A stretch of 64,000 nt of DNA from Microcella sp. (GCF_019739195.1 NZ_JAHHDS010000003.1:1860001-1924000); one strand, 5' to 3'; counted from the stretch's first letter, positions 54,525 through 63,883 are shown. Notes: generated by a model not told the origin, from the letters alone. A program made the numbers and translations.

Positions 54525-55000
54525 CAGACCACCTCGGCGAGGTCGCTCTCGAGCTGCGAGGCCTGCCGCAACAGCCCGCGCAGCACAACGACCAGCAACG
54601 CGAGAATGGCGCCGATGACGATGCCGAGCGCCGCCAGAAGGGTGATCGACGGCGAGGCGGCGCCGACGACCGTGAGCAGGATGATCGAGCCGAGCACGAT
54701 GACGGTGGCGACGACGATCGCCGCGAGAATGACGTCGACGTAGGCGAAAGCCTTGACGTTGAAGATGATGCCCTCACGCGCGAGCGTCAGCAGGCGCCAC
54801 ACGCACGCGAGCGCGACCTGCAGGCACAGTACGAAGATGGCGGCGGCGATGACGCCGGGCCACTGCAAGAACGCCAGGGGCGGAAGGGCCACTGCCATCT
54901 GCGCCGCGATGAGAGGCACGACGATGGTCTGACAGAGCAGCAGCAGTGCGAAAAGCACCGCGATGAGCGACCTGAGCGAGACGATGGTGATCCGGTGCAT
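54524..55000 (-). CDS. DUF2975 membrane protein
   Basis: 158 residues with four membrane helices (SLRSLIAVLFALLLLCQTIV, WPGVIAAAIFVLCLQVALAC, VDVILAAIVVATVIVLGSII, LGIVIGAILALLVVVLRGLL), as in DUF2975 proteins. The second and third helices are joined by RLLTLAREGIIFNVKAFAYV, a region conserved in the family. Function unknown. It forms a conserved pair with the XRE regulator and may transmit a membrane signal to it. Short inverted repeats of TATCG/CGATA lie upstream and could be the regulator's site. Confidence 0.85.
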   Translation of the reverse strand: MHRITIVSLRSLIAVLFALLLLCQTIVVPLIAAQMAVALPPLAFLQWPGVIAAAIFVLCLQVALACVWRLLTLAREGIIFNVKAFAYVDVILAAIVVATVIVLGSIILLTVVGAASPSITLLAALGIVIGAILALLVVVLRGLLRQASQLESDLAEVV

Positions 55001-55029
55001 CGCGTTCCTATCGATTGTCGAGTGGTATC

Positions 55030-55044
55030 TATCGACAAACGATA
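55030..55044. promoter_or_regulatory. Inverted repeat upstream of DUF2975/XRE genes
   Basis: TATCG-ACAAA-CGATA. A related TATCGATTGTCGA lies between it and the ATG. It is a candidate autoregulatory site. Confidence 0.45.
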
Positions 55045-55124
55045 CATGACGCGCAGGCTCATGCGGGCATCCCGCTCACCGGGCACGCCGAAACGACGCC
55101 CGCGCGGTGGGCAGAGCAGCAATC

Positions 55125-55212
55125 TGGCGGAGGATGGGGGATTCGAACCCCCGAGGGCTTGCACCCAACACGCTTTCCAAGCGTGCGCCATAGGCCACTA
55201 GGCGAATCCTCC
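55125..55212 (-). tRNA. tRNA-Ser (anticodon GGA)
   Basis: On the minus strand the acceptor GGAGGAT pairs with ATCCTCC, with discriminator G and encoded CCA. The anticodon arm is ACGCTTGGAAAGCGT, giving anticodon GGA. A long variable arm (GTTGGGTGCAAGCCC) and the T loop GGTTCGAATC fit a class II serine tRNA. Confidence 0.95.
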
Positions 55213-55268
55213 TGGCGGTCGACCCGCATGACGGTTCGACTCGGGCAATCGTAGCCGTAAACTGGAGG

Positions 55269-55361
55269 CGGCTCCTCGCGTGGCGCCATCCAGGCCAACT
55301 CCCCCAGGGCAGAAATGCAGCAAGGGTAACCGGGCTCTGGCGGGTGCGCGAGGGGTCCTTT
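55269..55361 (+). ncRNA. ffs: Small (4.5S-type) SRP RNA
   Basis: The conserved SRP domain IV is plain: CCCCCAGGGCAGAAATGCAG then CAAGGGTAACCGGG and CTCTGGCGGG. The outer stem pairs CTCCTCGCG at the 5' end with CGCGAGGGG at the 3' end, and TCCTTTT follows as a terminator. The 5' and 3' ends are approximate. This RNA with Ffh targets ribosomes to the membrane. Confidence 0.93.
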
Positions 55362-55398
55362 TCGTGTGCAGTGTGCAATCAGAGGCGCGGATGCCCGC

Positions 55399-56886
55399 TC
55401 AGCGCCGCGGCAGGTCGCGCGTCGCCGGCCCTTCGAGCCGCGTGCCGTCGGCGGCGAAGCGCGAGCCGTGTGCCGGGCAGTCCCACGAGCGCTCGAAGTC
55501 GTTCCATTGCAGCGCGGCGCCGAGGTGCGAGCAGAGCGCCGACACTCGGCAGGTGACCCCGTCGACCGTCGCTGCCGCCGTGGGGCGCGACTGCGCGAGG
55601 CCGATGACACCCGTGCCCTCTGACGGTGGTTCGGCGGGCAGACGTGTGGCGAGCATCCGCGCCCAGCCTTTCGCGTACCACCAGCCGACCGCGGCGTTCG
55701 CTCCGATGCCCGAGGCGAGCGCCAGAGGAGTCGTGATGCGCCGGCTCAGGGTGCGACCCCAGTCGGGGGCATCGGCGCCGGTCAGCTCGGCGGTGAGTCG
55801 CAGCGCGCCCTGCACCGCGTTGGTCATGCCCCACTTGTCGTACCCGGTCGCGAGATAGACCCGTCCTGACCCGCGGGGCATCCACCCCGAGAAGGGCACC
55901 CGGTGGGGAGTCGAGTAGTCCTGAGCGCTCCAGGCGTGGGTACGCTCGGCGTTCGGCCAATAGGCACGCGTCCAGGTGTCGAGGTCATGCACGAGCGCGG
56001 CGGGTGAGTCATCTCTGCCGACACCGTGGCCGTTGCCTCCGATCAGCAGCAGCTCGCGCCCGTCTCCGTCGGGCGTCGTGCGCAGAGATCTCGTCGGCGA
56101 GTCGACGCTGAGATACATGCCCTGAGGCAGTTCAGACGCGATGCGGTACGCCGCCGCGTACGAGCGGTGGGGTGTCAACTTGGCCCAGTAGAGGCCGCGG
56201 TCGAGAACGGGCGAGCCCGTGCAGATGACCACGGCGGCGGCGGTGACCGAACCGCGAGCAGTGTCGACCCGTGCCGGGTCGTTGCGCGAGACGACACTGA
56301 TAACCCGGGTGTCCTCGACCACCACGCCCCCGAGGGCGCGCACCTCTTTAGTCATGGCGGCGAGCACGTCGAGCGGGTCGAACTGCGCCTGGTCGCGCAG
56401 GGTGATCGCGCCGAAGGTGCGAAAGGGCAGCGACTCAGGAGTCTCGCGCGTGACCGCGAGCCCGAGATCGCGAGCCACGGCGTACTCACGGTCGACCGTC
56501 TCGGCTCCCGATGCCGAGAGGGCCATGCTGATGGCCGATCGGCGCTGCACGTCGACACCCGCATCGTCGGCGAAGTGCAGCATCCACTCGAAGGCGGCCT
56601 GGTTCGCCTGCACATACGCCTCGGCCACCGCTCGTCCGCTGAAGCGGCGCACGCTCTGCAGGTGCGAGCCCTGCAGCAGAGACAGCTTTGCGGTGGTGTT
56701 GCCCGTGGTGACGGCGCCCACCGAGCGCGCTTCGAGAACGGCGACCCGACGGCCGGCCCGCGCGAGCAGCAGGGCGCTCGTGAGACCGGTGAGCCCGGCG
56801 CCGACCACGATCACGTCATAGTGCGAGCCAGACTCGAACGAGTCGGTGGCGATGCCGGGCGAGCGGTCGAGCCAAAGCGATGTCAC
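55399..56886 (-). CDS. FAD-dependent oxidoreductase with C-terminal Rieske domain
   Basis: 495 residues. Residues about 20-390 are a DAO-type FAD domain (YDVIVVGAGLTGLTSALLLA, VAVLEARSVGAVTTGNTTAK). The C-terminal 80 residues are a Rieske [2Fe-2S] domain with ligand pairs CSHLG and CPAHGSRF. This architecture is seen in a bacterial family of membrane-associated oxidoreductases with unknown substrates. The GTG start at 56886 follows GAAAGGA; a much longer upstream reading only crosses the pta gene on the other strand and is not real. It diverges from pta. Confidence 0.88.
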   Translation of the reverse strand: MTSLWLDRSPGIATDSFESGSHYDVIVVGAGLTGLTSALLLARAGRRVAVLEARSVGAVTTGNTTAKLSLLQGSHLQSVRRFSGRAVAEAYVQANQAAFEWMLHFADDAGVDVQRRSAISMALSASGAETVDREYAVARDLGLAVTRETPESLPFRTFGAITLRDQAQFDPLDVLAAMTKEVRALGGVVVEDTRVISVVSRNDPARVDTARGSVTAAAVVICTGSPVLDRGLYWAKLTPHRSYAAAYRIASELPQGMYLSVDSPTRSLRTTPDGDGRELLLIGGNGHGVGRDDSPAALVHDLDTWTRAYWPNAERTHAWSAQDYSTPHRVPFSGWMPRGSGRVYLATGYDKWGMTNAVQGALRLTAELTGADAPDWGRTLSRRITTPLALASGIGANAAVGWWYAKGWARMLATRLPAEPPSEGTGVIGLAQSRPTAAATVDGVTCRVSALCSHLGAALQWNDFERSWDCPAHGSRFAADGTRLEGPATRDLPRR

Positions 56887-57020
56887 TGGGGGTCCTTTCG
56901 AGTCGTGCTGCGACCGTACGAGTCGCGTGACCGAGCGCAAAAGGGCTTGCGGTGGCGGCTCCGATAGGCAAGAGAGCAGAGACGGGACCATCGTCACTGT
57001 GCCCGCACAGAGCCCCGCCC

Positions 57021-57026
57021 TAGGCT
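57021..57026 (+). promoter_or_regulatory. -10 box of a leaderless promoter for pta
   Basis: TAGGCT lies 7 nt before the ATG, the same hexamer as in front of the HerA-like gene. Confidence 0.5.
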
Positions 57027-57033
57027 GGGCGCA

Positions 57034-59187
57034 ATGTCGCGAAGCATCTACATCACCTCCGCCGAAGGCAACTCGGGCAAGTCGACCGTGGCGCTCGGTG
57101 TCATCGATGCGCTCTCGCGGAGGGGACAACGGGTCGGCGTCTTCCGTCCGATTGCGCGGTCGCGCGACGAGCGTGACTACGTGCTGGAGGTTCTGCTCGA
57201 ACACGACGGCGTCTCCATCAGCTACGACGACAGCATCGGTGTGGGCTACGACGCCGTGCACGCCGACCCTGAGGCAGCGCTCGCCATGATTGTCGAGCGT
57301 TTTCACGACGTCGAGCAGCAGTGCGACGCGGTCGTCATCGTGGGAAGCGACTACACCGACGTCTCGAGCCCTACCGAGCTGAACATCAACGCGAGGGTGG
57401 CCGCCAACCTCGGCGCACCCGTTCTGCTCGTGCTCGGGGGCCGCGACTCGTCCGAGACGAGCGGCCGAGGTCTCGCCGACCCCGGCGCCCGCACACCAGA
57501 CGACCTGCGCCGAGCGGCAGAGGTCGCACTCGCTGAGCTCGAGCACGAGCACGCGCAACTGCTGGGCATCATCGCCAATCGCGCCGACCCCGAGAAGCTC
57601 GACCACATCGTGCAGACACTCGCCGCTCTTGCCCCTGCGGCGATCGTCGGCGCGATCCCCGAAGACCGGTTCCTCATCGCCCCGACCGTCAAGGCGGTGC
57701 TCGAGGCGTGCGGCGGCACGCTCGTGCGCGGAGATGACGAGTTGCTGCAGCGCGAGGTGCTCGGTGCGGTCGTCGCGGCCATGAGCATGGAGAACGTGCT
57801 GCCCCGGCTCATCGATGGCGCCATCGTATTGATTCCCGCCGATCGCTCCGACGTGCTGCTCGCGGTGCTCATGGCGCACACCAGCGAGACCTTTCCGAGC
57901 CTCGCAGCGATCCTGCTCTACGGAGGGTTCGAGACGCCACCCTCGGTGCAGAGCCTCATCGAGGGCCTCGACGGCCGGCTGCCGATCATCACCGTCGACA
58001 CGGGCACGTATGACACGGTGCTGGCGATCATGGGCGCGCGAGGCCGCCTGGCCGCCGACAGCCAGCGCAAGTACGACACGGCGCTGAGTCTCTGGGAGCA
58101 GCACATCGACGCTGCGGCGCTGCTCGATCGCCTCGAGGTCACGCGGCCCGACGTCGTGACGCCCCTCATGTTCGAGCACGATCTGCTCGAGCGTGCTCGC
58201 GGCGATCGCAAGCACATCGTGCTGCCCGAGGGCGACGACGACCGGGTGCTGCGCGCGGCCAGCACGTTGCTGCAGCGCAACGTCTGCGACCTCACGATTC
58301 TCGGCGATGAGCAGGCCGTGCGCGCTCGGGCCGCCGAGCTCGGGCTCGAGCTGGGTGCGGCGAGCATCCTCAGCCCGTTTGATGAGACGCTGCGCGATCG
58401 ATTCGCCACGGAATATGCGCGGCTGCGGGCGCACAAGGGCGTCACCTATGAGACCGCGCGCGACGTTGTCACCGACGTCAGCTACTTCGGCACGATGATG
58501 GTGCACACCGGGCTCGCCGACGGCATGGTCTCCGGCGCGGCGCACACCACCGCCCACACCATCCGCCCGAGCTTCGAGATCATCAAGACCGACCCCGGCG
58601 TGAGCATCGTCTCGAGCGTCTTTCTCATGGCGCTCGCCGACCGCGTGCTCGTCTACGGCGACTGCGCGGTCGTGCCTGACCCCACAGCGCCGCAGCTTGC
58701 CGACATCGCGATCAGTTCGGCGGCCACAGCGGCGCAGTTCGCGATCGAGCCGCGCGTCGCGATGCTGTCGTACTCGACCGGCGACTCGGGCGCGGGCGAC
58801 GACGTCGAGAAGGTGCGCGAGGCGACGCGGCTTGTGCGCGAGCGGGCGCCTGAACTGCTCGTCGACGGGCCCATGCAGTACGACGCGGCTGCCGAGCCGA
58901 GCGTCGCGGCGTCGAAGATGCCCGGGTCGCCCGTGGCAGGCCGCGCGACGGTCTTCGTCTTTCCCGACCTCAACACGGGCAACAACACCTATAAGGCAGT
59001 GCAGCGCTCGGCCGGAGCCGTCGCGATCGGGCCAGTGCTGCAGGGGCTGCGCAAGCCCGTCAACGACCTCAGCCGCGGTGCGCTCGTGAGCGACATCGTC
59101 AACACCGTGGCCATCACGGCGATTCAAGCGCAACGCACCGCGCCGCCGCCGACGACCCCGATTTCGACGATCGGAGGGGTCGCCTAG
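57034..59187 (+). CDS. pta: Phosphate acetyltransferase, long form
   Basis: 717 residues in three parts: an N-terminal P-loop domain like BioD (SAEGNSGKSTVALGVID), a central DRTGG domain, and the C-terminal PTA catalytic domain (VLPEGDDDRVLRAASTLLQ, SYFGTMMVHTGLADGMVSGA, PDLNTGNNTYKAVQRSAGAV). It interconverts acetyl-CoA and acetyl phosphate. The full-length form with the regulatory N-terminal domain matches the E. coli type. The ackA GTG shares one base with its stop (TAGTG). Confidence 0.95.
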   Translation: MSRSIYITSAEGNSGKSTVALGVIDALSRRGQRVGVFRPIARSRDERDYVLEVLLEHDGVSISYDDSIGVGYDAVHADPEAALAMIVERFHDVEQQCDAVVIVGSDYTDVSSPTELNINARVAANLGAPVLLVLGGRDSSETSGRGLADPGARTPDDLRRAAEVALAELEHEHAQLLGIIANRADPEKLDHIVQTLAALAPAAIVGAIPEDRFLIAPTVKAVLEACGGTLVRGDDELLQREVLGAVVAAMSMENVLPRLIDGAIVLIPADRSDVLLAVLMAHTSETFPSLAAILLYGGFETPPSVQSLIEGLDGRLPIITVDTGTYDTVLAIMGARGRLAADSQRKYDTALSLWEQHIDAAALLDRLEVTRPDVVTPLMFEHDLLERARGDRKHIVLPEGDDDRVLRAASTLLQRNVCDLTILGDEQAVRARAAELGLELGAASILSPFDETLRDRFATEYARLRAHKGVTYETARDVVTDVSYFGTMMVHTGLADGMVSGAAHTTAHTIRPSFEIIKTDPGVSIVSSVFLMALADRVLVYGDCAVVPDPTAPQLADIAISSAATAAQFAIEPRVAMLSYSTGDSGAGDDVEKVREATRLVRERAPELLVDGPMQYDAAAEPSVAASKMPGSPVAGRATVFVFPDLNTGNNTYKAVQRSAGAVAIGPVLQGLRKPVNDLSRGALVSDIVNTVAITAIQAQRTAPPPTTPISTIGGVA

Positions 59188-60308
59188 TGCGCGTCTTCGT
59201 CGTCAACTCGGGCTCGAGCTCGATCAAGTACCAGCTCGTCGACGCTGCGAGCGAGCACGTCGTGCTCTCGGGTCTTCTCGAGCGCATCGGGCAGGCGGGC
59301 GGCGATGCCGCTGACCATGTGGCCGGGATGCGCGTCGTTCTCGAACGCCTCGGCGACGACGCGGCGTCGATCGTCGCCGTCGGCCATCGCGTCGTGCACG
59401 GCGGCAGCGCCTTCACCGCGCCGACCGTGATCACTGACGAGGTCGAGGCCGCGATCGAGCAGATCAGCACCCTCGCGCCGCTGCACAACCCGGCGAACCT
59501 CGCGGGCATCCGCGCCGCCCGTCTCGCCATGCCCGCCCTGCCGCACGTCGCCGTCTTCGACACCGCCTTTCACCAGTCGATGCCGGCCGCGGCCTCGACC
59601 TATGCGATCGACCGCGCCGTCGCCCTCGACCACGGCATCCGCCGCTACGGCTTTCACGGCACGAGCCACGAGTTCGTTGCGGGGCGCGCGGCTCGCCTGC
59701 TTGACCGGCCTCTCGACTCGCTCAAGCTCATCGTGCTACACCTCGGCAACGGCTCGTCGGCGGCGGCGATCGACGGTGGCCGCTCGATCGACACCTCGAT
59801 GGGGCTCACGCCGCTGCAGGGTCTCGTCATGGGCACTCGTTCGGGCGACATCGACCCCGGGGCACTTCTGCATCTGCTGCGCGCCGGACTCTCGACCGCC
59901 GAGGTCGACGCGCTGCTCAACAGTCGCAGCGGCCTGCTCGGGCTCACCGGCTCGGGCGACATGCGCGACGTCGAGGCGGCCGTCGAGGCCGGCGATGCGG
60001 ATGCTGCTCTCGCGCTCGAGGTCTGGGCTCACCGCATTCGTCACTATGTCGGGGCGTACCTCGCCCAACTCGGTGGGCTCGACGCGCTCGTCTTCACGGC
60101 CGGCATCGGCGAGAACAGCCCCGAGCTGCGCGCCCGTGCCCTCGACGGCCTGGCGCACCTCGGGCTCGGCGTCGACGCCGACCGCAACGCCGTGCGCTCG
60201 CGCGATGCCCGCGTCATCTCGAGCGAGGGTGCGCCCGTGTCAGTGCTCGTCGTGCCGACGAACGAAGAGCTCGCGATCGCGCAGGCCGCCGCCTCCCTCG
60301 TCGGCTGA
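59187..60308 (+). CDS. ackA: Acetate kinase
   Basis: 373 residues, somewhat shorter than the usual 400. Family motifs: VFVVNSGSSSIKYQLVD, GHRVVHGG, RYGFHGTSHEFV, LHLGNGSSAAAI, MGTRSGDIDP and FTAGIGENSPELR. It converts acetyl phosphate and ADP to acetate and ATP, so with pta it makes the overflow/acetate-use pathway. The GTG start is fixed by the conserved N-terminus and the one-base overlap with pta. Confidence 0.95.
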   Translation: MRVFVVNSGSSSIKYQLVDAASEHVVLSGLLERIGQAGGDAADHVAGMRVVLERLGDDAASIVAVGHRVVHGGSAFTAPTVITDEVEAAIEQISTLAPLHNPANLAGIRAARLAMPALPHVAVFDTAFHQSMPAAASTYAIDRAVALDHGIRRYGFHGTSHEFVAGRAARLLDRPLDSLKLIVLHLGNGSSAAAIDGGRSIDTSMGLTPLQGLVMGTRSGDIDPGALLHLLRAGLSTAEVDALLNSRSGLLGLTGSGDMRDVEAAVEAGDADAALALEVWAHRIRHYVGAYLAQLGGLDALVFTAGIGENSPELRARALDGLAHLGLGVDADRNAVRSRDARVISSEGAPVSVLVVPTNEELAIAQAAASLVG

Positions 60309-60315
60309 GCGGGCG

Positions 60316-60957
60316 CTACAGCGACAGCTCGGCGATCGGCGTCGACCCCGCGACGACTTCGAACTGGCGGTGCACGCCGCGCCCGCTCGTGACGAGTTCG
60401 GCGACGAGATGCGCCACATCTGAGCGGGGGATGCTGCCCTCGACGTTCTCACCGATCTCGAGCATCCCCGTCGCCGGCTCGTCGGTGAGGCCGCCCGGCC
60501 GCACGATCGTCCAGTCGAGGGCGTCGTGGGCGCGCACGGCGGCATCGGCCTCCGACTTCGCTCGCAGGTAGATCTGAAAACCGTCGTCGGAATCGGGATC
60601 GAAGCTGTCGGCTCGTCGCGAGGAGATCACGACGAGGCGCGTCACGCCAGCCTGCACGCACGCATCGGCGAGCAGGATGGCGCCGTCGCGGTCGAGCGTC
60701 AGCTTGCGCGCGGGGCCGCTACCGGGTCCGGCACCCGCTGCGAAGACGGCGGCATCGCACCCGGTGAGCGCTTCGGCGAGGAGCGCGTCGTCGGTGTGCT
60801 CGAGGTCGATGACGACGGGCCTGGCGCCATCTGACTCGATGTCGGCGCTCTGGTCGGCCTTCCTGATGAGTGCGACGGGCTCGTGGCCCATCTCAACAAG
60901 TCGTCGTGCGAGCAGTCGGGCGATCTGGCCGTGTCCTCCGGCAATGGCAATGCGCAT
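60316..60957 (-). CDS. NAD(P)-binding epimerase-like protein
   Basis: 213 residues of the atypical SDR (NAD(P)H-binding) group: the start MRIAIAGGHGQIARLLARRL is the glycine-rich nucleotide site; later DAAVFAAGAGPGSGP, RLVVISSRRAD and TIVRPGGLTDEPATG follow the SDR pattern. Catalytic Tyr-Lys of classical SDR enzymes is not obvious, and the function is not known. It converges with ackA (8 nt apart) and diverges from dnaX. Confidence 0.85.
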   Translation of the reverse strand: MRIAIAGGHGQIARLLARRLVEMGHEPVALIRKADQSADIESDGARPVVIDLEHTDDALLAEALTGCDAAVFAAGAGPGSGPARKLTLDRDGAILLADACVQAGVTRLVVISSRRADSFDPDSDDGFQIYLRAKSEADAAVRAHDALDWTIVRPGGLTDEPATGMLEIGENVEGSIPRSDVAHLVAELVTSGRGVHRQFEVVAGSTPIAELSL

Positions 60958-61059
60958 GGGTCTACCCGATCAGGTGCGCCTCCGTGCCGCCTGTGCGCGG
61001 GGCCAGAGTGCGGAGGGTGCGGGCTGGTGACGGCGGGCATTCGCGACAGAGGTCGCGAC

Positions 61060-61065
61060 TACGCT
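61060..61065 (+). promoter_or_regulatory. -10 box of a leaderless promoter for dnaX
   Basis: TACGCT lies 6 nt before the GTG at 61072, where the protein begins [10 protein letters not shown], matching the usual DnaX N-terminus. Confidence 0.55.
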
Positions 61066-61071
61066 GGGGGC

Positions 61072-63213
61072 GTGGTCACCGCCCTCTACCGTCGCTATCG
61101 CCCCGAGACGTTCGCCGAGCTCATCGGGCAGAGTCACGTGACTGATCCCTTGCGCGCGGCCTTGCGCGGCGACCGGGTCAATCACGCCTATCTCTTCAGC
61201 GGCCCGCGTGGGTGCGGCAAGACGACCTCGGCCCGCATTCTGGCGCGCTGCCTCAACTGCGCCGAGGGCCCGACCGACACCCCGTGCGGTGTCTGCCCGA
61301 GTTGCGTCGAACTCGGGCGTGACGGTGGCGGCTCGCTGGACGTCGTCGAGATCGACGCGGCGAGCCACAACGGCGTCGACGATGCGCGCGATCTGCGTGA
61401 GCGCGCGGTGTTCGCTCCGGCCCGCGACCGCTACAGGATCTTCATCCTCGACGAGGCGCACATGGTGACGCCGCAGGGCTTCAACGCTCTGCTCAAGATC
61501 GTCGAAGAGCCGCCCGAGCACATCAAGTTCATCTTCGCGACGACCGAGCCCGAGAAGGTCATCGGCACCATTCGCTCGCGCACGCACCACTACCCCTTTC
61601 GGCTCGTGCCCCCGGCGCAGCTGCTCGACTACGTGCAGCAGCTCAGCGACAGCGAGAAGGTCACGATCGAGCCCGGCGTGCTGCCGCTCGTCGTGCGCGC
61701 GGGCGGTGGGTCGGTGCGCGACACCCTCTCACTGCTCGACCAGCTCATCGCGGGCAGCGACGACTCGACGGTCACCTATGAGCGGGCAGTCGCACTGCTC
61801 GGCTACACGCACGGCGCCCTGCTCGACGAGGTGGTCGCCGCGATCGGCGCGCACGACGCCGGGGCGGCCTTCTCGGCCGTCGACCGCGTCATTCAGACCG
61901 GGCAAGACCCGCGCCGGTTCGTCGACGACCTGCTCGAGCGTCTGCGCGACCTCATCGTCGTGCAGGCGACGGCCGATGACGCGGCCTCGGTGCTGCACGG
62001 TATTCCCGACGCCGATCTGCAGAGCATGCGTGAGCAGGCGACGGGCTTCACGCCCGCCGAGCTGTCACGGGCAGCCGACGTCGTCAACCGCGCGCTCACC
62101 GAGATGACCGGGGCCACATCGCCCCGGCTGCACCTCGAGCTCATGACCGCGCGCGTGCTGGTCGCACTGGGCGGTGAGCCTGCGGCGAGCACTCGGAGGC
62201 CCACGCCAGCGGTGTCTGCCCCGGCGACTGCGGGGCCCGCTCCCGCGACGACGGCTCCCGCTCCCGCGACGACGGCACCCGCGCCGACCGCGTCTGATGC
62301 CACGCCTGCCGCCGCGGCACCTGCGTCACAGCCGACGGCACCTACCACCACCCCTGCCGCTGTCGAGCCGCCCCCCGTTGAGCAACCTGCGGCGGCGGCC
62401 GAGCCGCTCACTCTGGAGCGCATGCAGGCGGCGTGGCCCGCCGTGCTCGACGCCGTGCAGCAGGCCAAGCGCAGCTCGTGGACGGTCATGTTCGCGTCGA
62501 CTCCGGCGGCACTCGACGGCGACGTGCTGACGATCAGTTTCACGAACGAGTCCGACGCCGCCGCCTTCAGGGTTCGGGCAGCGCCCACCGAGAGCGTCAG
62601 CGAACACGTTCGCGCCGCGATTCAGCAGGTCACCGGCGCGCGGGTGAAGTTCATGATCCGCGTCGAGCCGGGCAAGGGCGACGCAGGGTCGGGCACTGCC
62701 GAGCGGTCGCCGACCGAGACTGCTGCAGCGGCGGATGCTCCCGCCGACCCTGACCCGGCGCAGGCGCTGAGGGCCGCGGAGCCCGACGAGCCTGCGGCCG
62801 CGCCACCCGCCCGCGCTACGAAGCCCAGCAAGACGGCACCATTAGCCCCCAGTGCCGCGACGACCGAGTGGGCCGTCGCGGCTATTCCCGGCGCCGACGA
62901 GCAGACAGTTGCTCCCGCTGCTCCTGCCAGCGCACCGACGGCGGAGGCCGCGCCCGCCGCAGCCGAGGTCGAGGCGGCTCCTGAGCCTGCGGTGAAGGCG
63001 CCCGCCCCGCACGCCTCCGACGGCACGGGCCGCCAGAGGTACGGCGAGGCCGTCGTGCGCGAGATGCTCGGTGCGACCTTCCTGCTCGAAGAGTCTCTCG
63101 AACCCGCCGTGTCGCCCCAGCCCGCCTCGGCGATCGCGGCACCCGCCGCGCAAGCCGACCCCAACCGACCGTCGAGCGCCGACGCCCCCGACCCCTTCCG
63201 AGACGAGTTCTGA
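61072..63213 (+). CDS. dnaX: DNA polymerase III subunits gamma/tau
   Basis: 713 residues from the GTG at 61072; an in-frame upstream extension (from 60883) adds 63 residues not expected in the family. Clamp-loader ATPase: Walker [10 protein letters not shown], zinc cysteines in [19 protein letters not shown], Walker [10 protein letters not shown], and sensor region [10 protein letters not shown]. Residues about 370-480 include a Pro/Ala/Thr-rich linker with repeated TTAPAPA units, then a C-terminal domain typical of tau. It loads the sliding clamp and links the polymerases at the fork. Followed 2 nt later by recR. Confidence 0.95.
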   Translation: MVTALYRRYRPETFAELIGQSHVTDPLRAALRGDRVNHAYLFSGPRGCGKTTSARILARCLNCAEGPTDTPCGVCPSCVELGRDGGGSLDVVEIDAASHNGVDDARDLRERAVFAPARDRYRIFILDEAHMVTPQGFNALLKIVEEPPEHIKFIFATTEPEKVIGTIRSRTHHYPFRLVPPAQLLDYVQQLSDSEKVTIEPGVLPLVVRAGGGSVRDTLSLLDQLIAGSDDSTVTYERAVALLGYTHGALLDEVVAAIGAHDAGAAFSAVDRVIQTGQDPRRFVDDLLERLRDLIVVQATADDAASVLHGIPDADLQSMREQATGFTPAELSRAADVVNRALTEMTGATSPRLHLELMTARVLVALGGEPAASTRRPTPAVSAPATAGPAPATTAPAPATTAPAPTASDATPAAAAPASQPTAPTTTPAAVEPPPVEQPAAAAEPLTLERMQAAWPAVLDAVQQAKRSSWTVMFASTPAALDGDVLTISFTNESDAAAFRVRAAPTESVSEHVRAAIQQVTGARVKFMIRVEPGKGDAGSGTAERSPTETAAAADAPADPDPAQALRAAEPDEPAAAPPARATKPSKTAPLAPSAATTEWAVAAIPGADEQTVAPAAPASAPTAEAAPAAAEVEAAPEPAVKAPAPHASDGTGRQRYGEAVVREMLGATFLLEESLEPAVSPQPASAIAAPAAQADPNRPSSADAPDPFRDEF
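62239..62276 (+). repeat. Tandem 21-bp repeat in the dnaX linker
   Basis: GCTCCCGCGACGACGGC occurs at 62239-62255 and again at 62260-62276, encoding TTAPAPA units in a flexible linker. A 21-bp repeat unit keeps the reading frame. Confidence 0.7.
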
Positions 63214-63214
63214 C

Positions 63215-63814
63215 GTGTACGACGGCATCATTCAAGACCTCATCGACGAATTCGGCCGACTGCCCGGCATCGGGCCCAAATCGGCGCAGCGCATCGCCTT
63301 CCACATCCTGCAGACAGAGTCGTTCGATGTCGGCCGCCTCGCGCAACTGCTCGTCGACGTGCGCGAGAAGGTGCGCTTCTGTGAGATCTGCGGCAACGTC
63401 GCAGAAGAGGCGCAGTGCTCGATCTGCCGCGACGTGCGTCGCAGCCCGACCACCATCTGCGTCGTCGAAGAGGCGAAAGACGTCGTCGCGATCGAGCGTA
63501 CGCGCGAGTTCCGCGGGCTGTACCACGTGCTCGGCGGCGCGATCAGTCCGATCGACGGCATCGGCCCCGACGATCTGCGCATCGCGCAGCTGCTTACCCG
63601 GCTCAACGACGGCACGGTCACCGAGGTCATCATCGCGACCGACCCGAACCTCGAGGGGGAGGCGACGGCCACCTACCTCACCCGCCTGCTGGTGCAGCCG
63701 GGCCTGCGCGTCTCGCGACTGGCCAGCGGCCTGCCGGTCGGCGGCGACCTCGAGTATGCCGACGAAGTGACGCTCGGTCGAGCGTTCGAAGGTCGGCGCA
63801 CCGTCGAGCGCTAG
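63215..63814 (+). CDS. recR: Recombination protein RecR
   Basis: 199 residues, the usual RecR length. Helix-hairpin-helix ([19 protein letters not shown]), a zinc finger [16 protein letters not shown] and a Toprim domain ([17 protein letters not shown], with [18 protein letters not shown] after). With RecO and RecF it loads RecA at gaps. The GTG start at 63215 lies 2 nt after the dnaX stop; a longer reading from 63071 is in the tail of dnaX. Confidence 0.96.
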   Translation: MYDGIIQDLIDEFGRLPGIGPKSAQRIAFHILQTESFDVGRLAQLLVDVREKVRFCEICGNVAEEAQCSICRDVRRSPTTICVVEEAKDVVAIERTREFRGLYHVLGGAISPIDGIGPDDLRIAQLLTRLNDGTVTEVIIATDPNLEGEATATYLTRLLVQPGLRVSRLASGLPVGGDLEYADEVTLGRAFEGRRTVER

Positions 63815-63821
63815 GGGCCAT

Positions 63822-63837
63822 TGCAACTGAAGTTGCA
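63822..63837. promoter_or_regulatory. Palindromic operator upstream of the SRPBCC-like gene
   Basis: TGCAACT-GA-AGTTGCA is a perfect inverted repeat with 7-bp arms. It overlaps the -35 box. Confidence 0.7.
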
Positions 63838-63861
63838 TTAAGCGTGGTGATCGCGTAGCGT
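63833..63861 (+). promoter_or_regulatory. Promoter upstream of the SRPBCC-like gene
   Basis: TTGCAT (63833-63838), 17-nt spacer, TAGCGT (63856-63861), set between the two palindromes. Confidence 0.5.
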
Positions 63862-63867
63862 CTCTAT

Positions 63868-63883
63868 CGCAACAGAAGTTGCG
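63868..63883. promoter_or_regulatory. Second palindromic operator upstream of the SRPBCC-like gene
   Basis: CGCAACA-GA-AGTTGCG matches the palindrome at 63822-63837 with one arm mismatch. It lies at the expected transcription start. Confidence 0.65.

Noticed and set aside
55399-59133. A 1244-residue minus-strand reading frame covering the FAD-Rieske protein and the pta gene
   Set aside because: Only the C-terminal 495 residues have protein-like features. The rest lies antisense to pta, and the GTG at 56886 has a good ribosome site.
60883-61071. Upstream extension of dnaX
   Set aside because: The added 63 residues have no family match, while the GTG at 61072 begins at the conserved DnaX N-terminus and has a -10 box 6 nt before it.
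62220-62400. Possible programmed frameshift in dnaX
   Set aside because: No slippery A-rich heptamer was seen; the region is a Pro/Ala/Thr linker and the frame is open throughout, so only the long form is predicted.
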